From assembly GCA_012729855.1 (NCBI GenBank), contig JAAYCI010000013.1:1-61627 (forward strand): 61,627 bases of DNA, in the 5' to 3' direction. The notes beneath the pieces were generated by a model, which saw only the letters and a list, made by a program, of their open reading frames with translations, was not told where the DNA came from and made no database searches. Shown piece by piece: positions 1 to 7,755 of the stretch. Both the position numbers and the translations under genes were made by a program. The DNA is from Oscillospiraceae bacterium. GTDB taxonomy: Bacteria; Bacillota; Clostridia; Oscillospirales; Ruminococcaceae. The stretch's first letter is position 1; each line of letters opens with the position of its first letter.

Positions 1-56
1 AAAGCATCTTTTATATTTATTAGAAATATAATTTGTGAAAAATATGCAAATACAGC

Positions 57-584
57 TTAGTTCATATAGAGAATGCCCAGCTCCTTCAGACGGGACAGGA
101 TGCGGCGGTAGGCGTCGGGGTTGGCGCAGCGAATGGTGTGCAGGTGGGCGCCGTCCGTCAGGCTGGACAGCAGCGACGCGCCGGTAACGGCCACCCGGCT
201 GATGAAGGTGTCGGCATCATAGCGGCTGCTGATATCCAGCGGCTGGCTGATGTTGCCGAACAGCGGGTGATCCACCGCCACGGTAACAATGGTGGCGCCG
301 TTGTCCACCAGGGTGTAGAGCTCGGCCTCCAAAAGGCCCTTGTCGTGCCGGCAGGCAATGATATAGCTGTCGGCCGCGTCATCGGCCTCGGCGTCGGTTT
401 TGTTCAGCACATAGCCGCTCTGCGTGGCCATAATGTCGTGCCCGGAGGCGCGCAGCAGGGCCACGTCGCCCACAATGATCTGCCGGCTGACGCCAAAGCG
501 CTCGGCAATATTGTTGGCGCTCATCGGCTTGATATCCATCTGGAGCAGCTTCAGCAGTTCCGCGCGGCGTTGCTTGGCATCCAT
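57..584 (-). CDS. niaR: Transcription repressor NiaR (HTH + 3H domain)
   Basis: A 175-residue protein with an N-terminal winged HTH of the HTH_11 type (about residues 5-60, including AERFGVSRQIIVGDVALLR) and a C-terminal 3H domain. Three histidine-bearing segments (HDKG, VDHPLFG, DGAHLHT) fit the ligand and metal site of NiaR, the niacin-responsive repressor of NAD synthesis and niacin uptake genes. The length is normal for the family. The ATG at 584 is preceded by AGGAGG. No NAD-pathway gene is nearby, so the target genes lie outside the window; a perfect inverted repeat in its own leader suggests autoregulation. Family assignment is firm, the regulon is inferred. Confidence 0.9.
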   Translation of the reverse strand: MDAKQRRAELLKLLQMDIKPMSANNIAERFGVSRQIIVGDVALLRASGHDIMATQSGYVLNKTDAEADDAADSYIIACRHDKGLLEAELYTLVDNGATIVTVAVDHPLFGNISQPLDISSRYDADTFISRVAVTGASLLSSLTDGAHLHTIRCANPDAYRRILSRLKELGILYMN

Positions 585-613
585 ATGGCAATCCTCCTGT
601 GTTTTACCAGAGA

Positions 614-626
614 CTTGTCAGACAAG
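614..626. promoter_or_regulatory. Candidate NiaR operator (inverted repeat)
   Basis: A perfect 6-bp inverted repeat around one base (CTTGTC A GACAAG) lies between the predicted niaR transcription start and its ribosome binding site. This position suits repression by NiaR itself. The match to known NiaR boxes was not computed. Confidence 0.45.
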
Positions 627-656
627 ACATGCATCCAGTGTAATAGGGTGCCTCTC

Positions 657-685
657 ATTATAAACAATTGTACGCCAAATTGCAA
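657..685 (-). promoter_or_regulatory. niaR promoter
   Basis: On the minus strand TTGCAA (685-680) and TATAAT (662-657) are separated by 17 bp. Transcription would start near 650, leaving a leader of about 65 nt that contains the inverted repeat at 614-626. Confidence 0.7.
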
Positions 686-808
686 GCTTAAGTTGAATGA
701 TATAGCCGCAGGGCCTGGTATAGGGCGCGGGCGGCATGCCGTGGGTGTGTATACAACTGTGTAGCAAAACGTGAAAAATGCCTAACCACCGTCAGGAAGG
801 GTGGGCAA

Positions 809-839
809 CAAAAACCGGCATGCCGTTTGACATGCCGGT
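809..839 (-). terminator. Terminator of the rpsF-ssb-rpsR operon
   Basis: ACCGGCATG and CATGCCGGT (814-822 and 831-839) form a hairpin just after the rpsR stop; on the minus strand it is followed by TTTTTGTT. Confidence 0.85.
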
Positions 840-860
840 GGCGATACATAATGTTTACAA

Positions 861-1115
861 TCAGTCGCTAACGTAGGGGATGAGCGCTACGTGGCGGGCG
901 CGCTTGATGGCGATGGTGAGCGCACGCTGATGGTGCGCACAGGTGCCGGTTACCCGGCGGGGGATGATCTTGGCGCGTTCGCTCATGTACTTGCGCAGGC
1001 GGGGCAGGTCTTTATAATCAATGTAGGGCACGCGGTCTACGCAAAAGCTGCAAACCTTGCGCCGGCCACGGCCACCGCGGCCGCCACGGCCGCCCTCATG
1101 TCTTTCGTAAGCCAA
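861..1115 (-). CDS. rpsR: 30S ribosomal protein S18
   Basis: Small basic S18 protein: Gly/Arg-rich N-terminus, then KVCSFCVDR and [20 protein letters not shown], and ITGT-type core [30 protein letters not shown]18 binds S6 on the 30S platform. An in-frame TTG at 1124 directly touches the AGGAGG and leaves no spacer; the TTG at 1115 (giving MAYERHEGG) sits 9 nt after it and is the better start, so the protein has about 84 residues. Last gene of the rpsF-ssb-rpsR operon, followed by a strong terminator. Confidence 0.93.
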   Translation of the reverse strand: MAYERHEGGRGGRGGRGRRKVCSFCVDRVPYIDYKDLPRLRKYMSERAKIIPRRVTGTCAHHQRALTIAIKRARHVALIPYVSD

Positions 1116-1143
1116 TATGGCCAACCTCCTTTAGGGGTTTCTT

Positions 1144-1599
1144 TTAGAATGGCAGATCCTCGCTGTCGTCTATCTCAGCAAAGTCGTCGGGTGCGCCCGA
1201 GGCGTAGGACGGCTGGTCCTGCGGCAGGGCACGGGGCGCGGGGGCCGATGCCGGCATACCGCCGCCACCCCCCTGGGAATTCTTGGAGTCGGCAAAATGC
1301 AGGTTGTCGGCCAGCACTTCGTAGGCCTTGCGCTTGTTGCCGTTCTTATCTTCGTAGCTGCGCGTTTGCAGGCTGCCATTTACCGCCACCAGCTGGCCCT
1401 TGCGGAAATACTTGCAGGCAAACTCGGCGGAATTGCGCCAGGCCACCACGTCGATAAAATCGGTTTGGCGTTCGGTACCGGCTTTGGCGTAGCTGCGCTC
1501 CACCGCAAGGGTGAAGGTGGTGGTGCTTATCCCGCTGTTGGTTTTACGCAGCTCGGGGTCGGCCACCAAACGGCCCATCAGGGCAATCACATTCAGCAT
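1144..1599 (-). CDS. ssb: Single-stranded DNA-binding protein
   Basis: A 151-residue SSB: OB-fold over about residues 1-105 (MLNVIALMGRLVADPELR, FTLAVERSY, FIDVVAWRNSAEFACKYFRKGQLVAVNGSLQTRSYEDKNG), a Gly/Ala/Pro-rich linker, and the acidic tail DSEDLPF that recruits replication and repair proteins. The open frame runs on to 1845, but that part overlaps rpsF and is Pro/Arg-rich shadow sequence; the ATG at 1599 lies one base after the rpsF stop. The rpsF-ssb-rpsR order is the usual bacterial arrangement. Confidence 0.95.
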   Translation of the reverse strand: MLNVIALMGRLVADPELRKTNSGISTTTFTLAVERSYAKAGTERQTDFIDVVAWRNSAEFACKYFRKGQLVAVNGSLQTRSYEDKNGNKRKAYEVLADNLHFADSKNSQGGGGGMPASAPAPRALPQDQPSYASGAPDDFAEIDDSEDLPF

Positions 1600-1600
1600 A

Positions 1601-2149
1601 TCAGGCCTCCGTCGTGTCGGCCGCCGCCTCCTGTTCCGCGAGGGCCTCGGCCGGGGCTTCCGCAGTAGCGGCAGCAGGCTCGGCAGCGGCTTCAGCAGCG
1701 GGCGCCTCGGCTGCGGCAGCGGCCTGGGCGGCCTTCTCGGCGGCTTCCTTTTCGGCAGCGGCGCGGGCGGCAGCGCGGGCGGCAGCGCGGGCGGCCTCTG
1801 CCTTGGCGGCTTCGGCTTTGGCGGCCTCTGCCTTGGCAGCGGCATCCAGGCGCGCTTTCTCCATCACTTCATCTTTCACAATGATCATACTGCGCAGTAC
1901 GCCGTCGGTGATCTTGTAAACACGGTCGAGCTCGGCCGGGAAATCGGGGCCGCTGGTGAAGTGGATCAGCGTATAGATGCCGTCCTCCTCTTTGTTGATG
2001 GGGTAGGCCAGGCGGCGTTTGCCCCAGTCCTCCACGGTGTCGATGGTTCCGTTCGCTTCAATCAGGCTCTTGAACTTGTCAACAACCGCCACGGCGGCTT
2101 CCTCGTCAAGCTTGGCGCTGGTTATCAGCATGGTTTCGTACATTGGCAT
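1601..2149 (-). CDS. rpsF: 30S ribosomal protein S6 with alanine-rich tail
   Basis: Residues 1-97 are a normal S6 (MYETMLITSAKLDEE, IDTVEDWGKRRLAYPINKEEDGIYTLIHF, ELDRVYKITDGVLRSMIIVKDE). Residues 98-182 form an extra tail made almost only of Ala, Glu and Lys, with repeats such as KAEAAKAEAAKAEAA and AARAAARAAARAAAE. S6 is usually about 95-135 residues, so the protein is nearly doubled. The tail is predicted helical and charged; its role is unknown. Strong AGGAGG before the ATG; first gene of its operon. Confidence 0.93.
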   Translation of the reverse strand: MPMYETMLITSAKLDEEAAVAVVDKFKSLIEANGTIDTVEDWGKRRLAYPINKEEDGIYTLIHFTSGPDFPAELDRVYKITDGVLRSMIIVKDEVMEKARLDAAAKAEAAKAEAAKAEAARAAARAAARAAAEKEAAEKAAQAAAAAEAPAAEAAAEPAAATAEAPAEALAEQEAAADTTEA

Positions 2150-2176
2150 GGTGTTGCACCTCCTTTTGGACTTATG

Positions 2177-2228
2177 GCCCCTTTCGGGGCAAGGATAGGC
2201 CCTTCGCAGGCAGCGCCTGCAAAAGGGC
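2177..2228 (-). promoter_or_regulatory. rpsF leader hairpins, possible S6:S18 control site
   Basis: The leader holds two strong hairpins: 2199-2228 (outer GCCCTT/AAGGGC around inner GCAGGC/GCCTGC) and 2177-2190 (GCCCC/GGGGC with a TTTC loop). Many bacteria carry an S6:S18-binding autoregulatory structure in this leader. Assignment to that family is inference; the hairpins themselves are seen. Confidence 0.4.
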
Positions 2229-2236
2229 AGCAGTTC

Positions 2237-2266
2237 ATTATATCAAGTTATGATTAAAAATGTCAA
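2237..2266 (-). promoter_or_regulatory. rpsF operon promoter
   Basis: Consensus TTGACA (2266-2261) and TATAAT (2242-2237) with an 18-bp AT-rich spacer on the minus strand, as expected for a strong ribosomal-protein operon. Confidence 0.85.
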
Positions 2267-2276
2267 GGAAAATCCA

Positions 2277-3257
2277 TTAATAGCCCAGGGTTGCGGAAAG
2301 GGCGACCATCAGCTCGTCCAGGAAAAGCGCCGAAAAGATGTAGGAGGCAGCGATAATTATGGCGATGACCACCACCACCCCAATGATGCTGACGCCCCCT
2401 TTTTTGGCCAGGGACGCCTGATAGACTTCTTCCTCGGGGTGGTTCTGCCGCAGCTGGCGTATCTTTTTGCCGCCATGCTTTTGGTAGAGGAACAGCGCGA
2501 ACAGCGCAAACACCAGCTGCATGGCCAGCTGCACGTAGGAGGCGGCGACGCTCAGGTTGTTCAGCGCCTCCAGCGACAGCGGCAGCACCGTGAGCCCGCC
2601 CTCGGCCAGCAGCAGCAGCATGGTGGGGGCCTGCAGCACCAGCAGGCAGGCCAGCGCCAGCGCCGCCCAGCCCCACATTTTGCGGTAGGCAAAGTAACAG
2701 GGGCTAACGAAAAAAACGCTCAGCATCAGGCTGACCTTGCCCTTGCGGGCCTGCATTTGCGCCATGCGCGGCAGGTAGACGGGCGCCGAGCTGCCAATGA
2801 ACTGCGCCCAGTCTTTTTTGGCAATGCCGTCAATCTCGCCGCTTAAGTCCAGCGGCGGGACGTAGGCGCCGCCCGTGCCGCCGAACATCTGGCCGCCAAA
2901 GCCGCCCGGGGGCGGGCTGGCGGCGGTGTGCAGCGGGGTGCCGCAGCGGGTGCAAAAAATGTTGCTGGCGTCGTTGATGGTGCCGCACTGGGGGCATAGC
3001 GTGCCTTTAACGGTGTCGTCATTGGCGGCGGCAGTGTCATAACCGGTACCACTGGGGGTTTCGGCTTCCGGGCTGGGCGGGGCCTTGGGGCTTTTGTATT
3101 CAAAGCCGCTGGCGTGGCGGGCGGTAAACACGCACTGGCCCACCTGCTGGTAGCAGGCGCGGTGGTAGGGTGCGCCGCAGCTGGGGCAGATAACAATATC
3201 GTCCCCGTCTTTGAAGTCTTTGTCGCAAACCGGGCAGGGGCCTTGGGGCAAGCTCAT
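2277..3257 (-). CDS. RING/zinc-ribbon multi-pass membrane protein (DUF2628-like)
   Basis: A 326-residue protein. Residues 1-45 carry a prokaryotic RING-type zinc finger (CPVCDKDFKDGDDIVICPSCGAPYH and CYQQVGQC). A second zinc ribbon, CPQCGTINDASNIFCTRCG, sits near residue 90, then a Gly/Pro linker and about four membrane segments with DUF2628-like sequence (KVSLMLSVFFVSPCYFAYRKMWGWA). Such proteins are common and uncharacterised in Clostridia. The RING-like finger is a metal-binding module here; ubiquitin ligase activity should not be assumed. Monocistronic, with AGGAGG before the ATG and its own promoter. Confidence 0.75.
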   Translation of the reverse strand: MSLPQGPCPVCDKDFKDGDDIVICPSCGAPYHRACYQQVGQCVFTARHASGFEYKSPKAPPSPEAETPSGTGYDTAAANDDTVKGTLCPQCGTINDASNIFCTRCGTPLHTAASPPPGGFGGQMFGGTGGAYVPPLDLSGEIDGIAKKDWAQFIGSSAPVYLPRMAQMQARKGKVSLMLSVFFVSPCYFAYRKMWGWAALALACLLVLQAPTMLLLLAEGGLTVLPLSLEALNNLSVAASYVQLAMQLVFALFALFLYQKHGGKKIRQLRQNHPEEEVYQASLAKKGGVSIIGVVVVIAIIIAASYIFSALFLDELMVALSATLGY

Positions 3258-3302
3258 GAAGCGCCTCCTTCATACATGCGCAAAACAATAAATTCAACTT
3301 TT

Positions 3303-3331
3303 ATTGTAGCCCATCCAGGGGCAAAATGCAA
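3303..3331 (-). promoter_or_regulatory. Promoter of the RING/zinc-ribbon gene
   Basis: TTGCAT (3331-3326) and TACAAT (3308-3303) with a 17-bp spacer on the minus strand. Confidence 0.6.
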
Positions 3332-3360
3332 AACATTTCACTTTTGGGCCTGCGCAAGCG

Positions 3361-3402
3361 CTTGCGCCTGCGTTTGCGCTTGCGCTTGCGCTTGCGCTTG
3401 CG
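3361..3402. repeat. CTTGCG hexamer microsatellite
   Basis: Seven head-to-tail hexamers (CTTGCG, with CCTGCG and TTTGCG as units 2 and 3) lie between the divergent promoters of the RING gene and prfB. The two bases sets just before it form the palindrome GCGCAAGCGCTTGCGC. The array is about 18 bp upstream of the prfB -35 box. Confidence 0.9.
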
Positions 3403-3419
3403 CCGCCGGCACGCAAATG

Positions 3420-3449
3420 TTGCACATTCCAAATCAATAATAGTATAAT
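3420..3449 (+). promoter_or_regulatory. prfB promoter
   Basis: TTGCAC (3420-3425) and TATAAT (3444-3449) with an 18-bp spacer. Confidence 0.75.
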
Positions 3450-3499
3450 GGTACAGCGGCCCGCCGGCCATGTATACTTTTTGGCGGGCGGGAGGATAT

Positions 3500-4633
3500 A
3501 TGCTGTTATTGGACGATGTGAAACGCCGGGTGGCCGAGCTGGCCCCCGAGGTGAAGGACCTGGCCGACGCGCTGGGTATAGAGGCGAAAGCCCGCCGGCT
3601 GAAGGAGCTGGAGACCAAGTCCGCCATGCCGGAGTTTTATGATGACCCGGCGGCTTCGGCCGTGGTGTTTAGCGAGATGAGCGGCATTCGCGCGCAGCTG
3701 GAAAACTACCAGAAGCTGCAGGGCCTTTTGGCCGACGCCGAGACCTGGCTGGAGCTGTGGGCCGAGGGCGATGGGGATGCCGCCGCCGAAGCCGAGCAGA
3801 CGGTGGAACAACTGGAAGCACAGACCGAGCAGCTGCGGCTGGTGACCCTGCTGACCGGCGAGTACGACAGGAACAACGCCATCCTCACCTTCCACGCCGG
3901 CGCCGGCGGCACCGAGGCGCAGGACTGGGTGGAGATGCTGCTGCGCATGTACCAGAAGTACGCGGCTAACCATGGCTTCAAAACCACCGTGCTGGACTTT
4001 CTGGACGGCGAGGAGGCCGGCATCAAAAGCGCCACGCTGCTGGTGGAGGGCCCCAACGCCTACGGCTTTTTAAAGAGCGAGAACGGTGTGCACCGCCTGG
4101 TGCGCATCTCCCCGTTCGACTCCTCCGGCCGCCGCCACACCAGCTTCGCCTCCATTGAGGTGATGCCCGAGATCGAGGCCGACAAGAGCATCGACATCCG
4201 GCCGGACGACATCAAGATGGACGTTTACCGCGCGTCGGGCGCCGGCGGCCAGCACGTGAACAAGACCTCCAGCGCCGTGCGCCTCACCCACCTGCCCACC
4301 GGCATTGTGGTGGCCAGCCAGGCCGAGCGCAGCCAGGTGCAAAACCGCGAGACCGCCATGAAGATGCTGGTCTCCAAGCTGGTGCAGATCAAAGAGCGGG
4401 AGCATCTGGACAAGATTGACGACATCAAGGGTGTGCAGAAGGAGATTGCCTGGGGCAGCCAGATACGCAGCTATGTGTTTATGCCCTACACCCTGGTGAA
4501 GGACCACCGCACCAGCTTTGAAAACGGCAACGTGGGCGCGGTGATGGACGGCGAGCTGGACGGCTTCATCAACGCCTACCTGAAAGCCGCCAGCAAGGGC
4601 GAGCTGGCGGGCGCCGCCTCGGCCGAGGACTGA
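3500..4633 (+). CDS. prfB: Peptide chain release factor 2
   Basis: Class I release factor for UGA/UAA stop codons. It has the RF2 tripeptide SPF in RISPFDSSGRRHTSF and the peptidyl-hydrolysis motif GGQ in SGAGGQHVNK. The 377-residue length from ATG 3500 (GGAGG at 3491) is normal. The N-terminal domain reads straight through in one frame: the in-frame UGA and +1 slippery site (CUU UGA C) found near codon 25 in many prfB genes is absent, so this RF2 cannot use that autoregulatory frameshift. An upstream ATG at 3470 exists but has no ribosome binding site. Confidence 0.96.
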   Translation: MLLLDDVKRRVAELAPEVKDLADALGIEAKARRLKELETKSAMPEFYDDPAASAVVFSEMSGIRAQLENYQKLQGLLADAETWLELWAEGDGDAAAEAEQTVEQLEAQTEQLRLVTLLTGEYDRNNAILTFHAGAGGTEAQDWVEMLLRMYQKYAANHGFKTTVLDFLDGEEAGIKSATLLVEGPNAYGFLKSENGVHRLVRISPFDSSGRRHTSFASIEVMPEIEADKSIDIRPDDIKMDVYRASGAGGQHVNKTSSAVRLTHLPTGIVVASQAERSQVQNRETAMKMLVSKLVQIKEREHLDKIDDIKGVQKEIAWGSQIRSYVFMPYTLVKDHRTSFENGNVGAVMDGELDGFINAYLKAASKGELAGAASAED

Positions 4634-4664
4634 GCTGGCAGCCCAAACTGAGTTAAATAATGAG

Positions 4665-4700
4665 AACACCTGCCCTTGCCACGAAAAAGGTGCAGGTGTT
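4665..4700 (+). terminator. prfB terminator
   Basis: AACACCTGC (4665-4673) pairs with GCAGGTGTT (4692-4700), followed by ATTTATT; a moderate terminator. Confidence 0.6.
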
Positions 4701-4712
4701 ATTTATTGAGAG

Positions 4713-4744
4713 TAAAAACCACCCAAGCCAAAAGGCTGGGGTGG
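4713..4744 (-). terminator. Terminator of the small coiled-coil gene
   Basis: Eleven-base arms with one mismatch (4719-4729 and 4734-4744) around AAAA; the minus-strand transcript continues with TTTTTA. Confidence 0.7.
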
Positions 4745-4767
4745 GGCAGTTGCTTTATGAGTTTATA

Positions 4768-4971
4768 TTATCCCCGTTCCAGTGTTTTTACGCGTAAGTC
4801 GATGCCATCCACCCAATCGTAGACAACATCCACTTGCCTCTTGATATGGGTGATATCTTTCTGCATAGCCGACTGGCCTTGCTTCAGTGCGGCAATGTCC
4901 GTCTGTAGTGGTTCCAGTTTTGCAGCCATCAACGCGCCGATGGCCTGCAAGTCTTCCTGCGTAAGTGCCAT
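4768..4971 (-). CDS. Small coiled-coil protein, unknown function
   Basis: A 67-residue acidic/basic helical protein with heptad-like spacing (LQAIGALMAAKLEPLQTDIAALKQG, IKRQVDVVYDWVDGIDLRVKTLER). The frame is open upstream to 5064, but GGAGG lies 8 nt before the ATG at 4971, so that is the start. Short proteins of this kind are frequent in Firmicutes and phages. Not recognised further. Confidence 0.6.
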   Translation of the reverse strand: MALTQEDLQAIGALMAAKLEPLQTDIAALKQGQSAMQKDITHIKRQVDVVYDWVDGIDLRVKTLERG

Positions 4972-5060
4972 GCTTTCGCCCTCCTGCAATGGTATGTGCT
5001 TATTATAGCGTATATCATGTTTTGGGGCAAGTAAGAATCTGGGCTTTGGCGTTGCGCCTG

Positions 5061-5888
5061 TCAAAAATCCCCGCCGTCCCAGCCGCCCTGCCCGCCGGCA
5101 GCCTCTTTGGAGAACCGCTGCAGGAACTGGCGGGTGCGCTCCTCGCGCGGGTTGGAGATCACATCCTCGGGGCGGCCGGCCTCCACGATGACGCCGTCGT
5201 CCATGAAGATGACGTGGTCGGCCACATCGCGGGCAAAAGCCATCTCGTGGGTCACAATGACCATGGTGGTTTTTTTGGCGGCCAGGCTGCGGATGACCCG
5301 CAGCACCTCGCCGGTCAGCTCGGGGTCCAGCGCGCTGGTGGGCTCGTCAAAGCAGAGGATGCTGGGGTGCAGCGCAAGCGCGCGGGCAATGGCCACCCGC
5401 TGCTGCTGCCCGCCCGAGAGCTGGTGCGGGTAGGAACGGGCCTTTTCGGTCAGGCCCATCTGCTCCAACAGGGTGTAGGCCTCGGCCTCTATCTGCTGCA
5501 GCGCCGCCTTGCCGGCGCCGGCCTTGCGGTCGGCCTGCTCCTTGGCCAGCAGCTCGCTGGCCAGCGTGATGTTCTTCAGCACCGTGTATTGGGGAAACAG
5601 GTTGAAGGACTGGAACACCAGCCCGAAATGCAGGCGCTTTTTGCGTATCTGCGCCTCCTGCTGGGTGGTGGGGTCGCTGGTGTCCAGCAGTACGTTGCCG
5701 CCCACCCGTATGATGCCGGCGTCCGGTTTCTCCAGAAAGTTCAGGCAGCGCAGCAGCGTGGTTTTACCTGAGCCGGACGACCCGATGATGGCCAGCGCCT
5801 GCCCCTGCTCCAGCGAAAAGGTGATGCCCTTCAGCACCTCGGTGTCCCCGAAGCGCTTGAAGATGTGTTCCACTTCCAGAATGGCCAT
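5061..5888 (-). CDS. Polar amino-acid ABC transporter, ATP-binding protein
   Basis: GlnQ/HisP-family ATPase of 275 residues: Walker A GSSGSGKTT, Q-loop FQSFNLFPQ, signature LSGGQQQRVAIARAL, Walker B ILCFDEPTSALD and switch His VTHEM. It drives uptake together with the permease and lipoprotein encoded just upstream on the same strand (36-nt gap to the permease). The family C-terminus NPREERTRQFLQRF is present. Substrate within the polar amino acids cannot be told from sequence. Confidence 0.93.
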   Translation of the reverse strand: MAILEVEHIFKRFGDTEVLKGITFSLEQGQALAIIGSSGSGKTTLLRCLNFLEKPDAGIIRVGGNVLLDTSDPTTQQEAQIRKKRLHFGLVFQSFNLFPQYTVLKNITLASELLAKEQADRKAGAGKAALQQIEAEAYTLLEQMGLTEKARSYPHQLSGGQQQRVAIARALALHPSILCFDEPTSALDPELTGEVLRVIRSLAAKKTTMVIVTHEMAFARDVADHVIFMDDGVIVEAGRPEDVISNPREERTRQFLQRFSKEAAGGQGGWDGGDF

Positions 5889-5924
5889 GGTGCCCCCTGC
5901 CGTGTGATGCGTTGTTATGAAAAG

Positions 5925-6587
5925 TCAGGCTTTAAAGTAATCCAGCTTTTTCTCCAGCCAGTTGAATAGCAATGTTAATATACCCACAAAAGCCAGGAAG
6001 AACACCGCGGTGGAGAACAGCGGCCAGATAAGCCCCTTGGCGGTGTATTCCTGCGCCATCATGATGATTTCTTTGTTGGAAATGATGCGCGCCAGCGAGG
6101 TGTCCTTCACCAGGGTGATGATCTCGTTGGCCATGGGCGGCAGGATGCGCTTGATAACCTGCATGAGCGTGATGCGGAAGAAGATTTGGGTGCGCGTCAT
6201 GCCCAGCACCTGGCCGGCCTCCGTTTGCCCGCGCGGGATGCCCTGGATGCCGCTGCGGTAGATCTCGGAAAAGTAGCAGGCGTAGTTGATGACAAAGGCC
6301 ACCAGCGCCGCGGCGAAGCGGCCGTCGGCTCCGGTGCCCCAGGGTGTGCCCCAGCCCAACAGGCCGGGCGCAAAAAAAATGATGATGACCTGCAGCATCA
6401 GCGGCGTGCCGCGCACGATCCACACCAGCGTTTTGGTGAAGGCCGCCAGGGGCTTGAAACGGCTCATGGAGCCAAAGGAGATGACCAGCCCCAGTGGCAG
6501 GGCAAACAGCAGCGTGAGAAAAAACAGCTCGCAGTTGAGCCAAAAGCTCTCCAGCAGCCGCCCGATAATGACCGAAAAATCGTTCAT
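5925..6587 (-). CDS. Polar amino-acid ABC transporter, permease
   Basis: A 220-residue HisM/GlnP-type permease with about five membrane helices and the EAA loop (YFSEIYRSGIQGIPRGQTEAGQVLGMT) that contacts the ATPase. One permease gene is present, so the transporter is probably a homodimer. It lies between the binding-protein and ATPase genes in one operon. Confidence 0.92.
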   Translation of the reverse strand: MNDFSVIIGRLLESFWLNCELFFLTLLFALPLGLVISFGSMSRFKPLAAFTKTLVWIVRGTPLMLQVIIIFFAPGLLGWGTPWGTGADGRFAAALVAFVINYACYFSEIYRSGIQGIPRGQTEAGQVLGMTRTQIFFRITLMQVIKRILPPMANEIITLVKDTSLARIISNKEIIMMAQEYTAKGLIWPLFSTAVFFLAFVGILTLLFNWLEKKLDYFKA

Positions 6588-6623
6588 GCGCCGTCCTCAT
6601 GCCAAGGGTATTTTAAAATAATG

Positions 6624-6651
6624 GCCCGGGGCGGGGAGACCCGCCCCGGGC
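6624..6651 (-). promoter_or_regulatory. Intercistronic hairpin between binding protein and permease
   Basis: Perfect 12-bp GC-rich arms (GCCCGGGGCGGG at 6624-6635 and its complement at 6640-6651) with a GAGA loop and no adequate U-tract. In this position such hairpins usually stabilise the binding-protein mRNA relative to the membrane genes. Confidence 0.6.
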
Positions 6652-6683
6652 GCAGGGTGTGCTTGGTTATTGGGATGCAGCGG

Positions 6684-7592
6684 CTATTCCGCCAGGGTCA
6701 ATGCGTATTTGGCGGCCAGGGCTTCCATAACGCCTTCATCGGCCAGCGTGGCGAAAGCCGCATTCACCGCGGCGGCCAGGTCAGAGCCTTTGCGGAAGGC
6801 CACGCCGTAGAATTCCACATCCAGCTTGTCCTTGATTTCCAGGTTCGCGTAGTCGGTGCCCTCACCAATCATTGCGCTGGCCAGCGTCAGGTCCAGCACA
6901 GCGGCGTCGGCGGTGCCGGCGGCCACTTCCATCAGGCAGGCGGTCTGCACGTCTTTGGCCACATACTCGGCCTGCTGCAGGTCTTCATTGTTCTGGATGC
7001 TCTCCTCACCGGCGCTGCCGGCCTCGGCGCACACGGTTTTGCCAATCAGGGAAGCGGTGTCGGTATACTCGGCGTCGGTCTTCATCACCACCACCTGGGC
7101 GTTTTCCACATAGGGCTCGGTGATCTCCATGGTTTCCTGGCGCTCGGGGGTGATGGTGAGGCCGTTCCAGATGCAATCGATGCTCTTGGCGGCCAGTTCC
7201 ACCTCTTTGGTGTCCCAGTTGATCTCCACAAACTCGGGGGTCACGCCCAGTTCGGCGCATACGGCCTCGGCCAGTTCGGTGTCAAAGCCGGTGAAGTTGC
7301 CCTCGGCGTCCGTGTAGTTCATGGGCTCGTAAACGGTGTAGCCAATGACCATGGTGCCCTTGCCGGTTACATAGGCGGCGTCGCTGTCGTTGTCGTCGCC
7401 GGGAATGCTGGCGTCGCTGGTGGAAGAGTCGCCCAGGGGCACCGAATCTTCCGCGCTGGTGTCCAGCGCGGACGCGGATGAGCCGGCGGTGCTGGGGGCA
7501 GACGGGGCAGACGACGATGCGGGGCTGCCGCAGGCCACCAGCGCAATGCCGGTTACCAGGGCCAGCGCAAAAGTAAGCAGTCTCTTTTTCAT
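6684..7592 (-). CDS. Polar amino-acid ABC transporter, substrate-binding lipoprotein
   Basis: A 302-residue lipoprotein: signal peptide with lipobox ALVACG (Cys at about 21), a Ser/Ala/Asp-rich linker to about residue 85, then an SBP_bac_3 fold (MVIGYTVYEPMNYTDAEGNFTGFDTELAEAVCAELG, DCIWNGLTITPERQE, GKTVCAEAGSAGEESI). First gene of the three-gene transporter operon; AGGAGG precedes the ATG. Confidence 0.92.
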   Translation of the reverse strand: MKKRLLTFALALVTGIALVACGSPASSSAPSAPSTAGSSASALDTSAEDSVPLGDSSTSDASIPGDDNDSDAAYVTGKGTMVIGYTVYEPMNYTDAEGNFTGFDTELAEAVCAELGVTPEFVEINWDTKEVELAAKSIDCIWNGLTITPERQETMEITEPYVENAQVVVMKTDAEYTDTASLIGKTVCAEAGSAGEESIQNNEDLQQAEYVAKDVQTACLMEVAAGTADAAVLDLTLASAMIGEGTDYANLEIKDKLDVEFYGVAFRKGSDLAAAVNAAFATLADEGVMEALAAKYALTLAE

Positions 7593-7755
7593 GTTAGTTC
7601 CTCCTGAGGAGCTGTGTTTTGTAGATTGGGTCGCTCCAATTCACTATATTACCACAATAAAGCAAAAAGGGGAAGAGGGGACCGCAAATTTGAGTGTAAG
7701 TCAGTTAAATGGTATCAAGCCCCAAAGCGGGGGCCCCTGCCCACATACAAAACAA

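Noticed and set aside
1600-1845. N-terminal extension of ssb
   Set aside because: Pro/Arg-rich translation of the rpsF tail in another frame; SSB starts at the conserved MLNVIALMGR.
2277-3257. Ubiquitin-ligase-like system from the RING finger
   Set aside because: Only a zinc-binding module fused to membrane helices; no E1, E2 or ubiquitin-like gene is nearby.
3301-3627. 108-codon minus-strand frame with KRKRKR repeats opposite the prfB start
   Set aside because: It is the translation of the CTTGCG hexamer array and prfB antisense, without a start signal.
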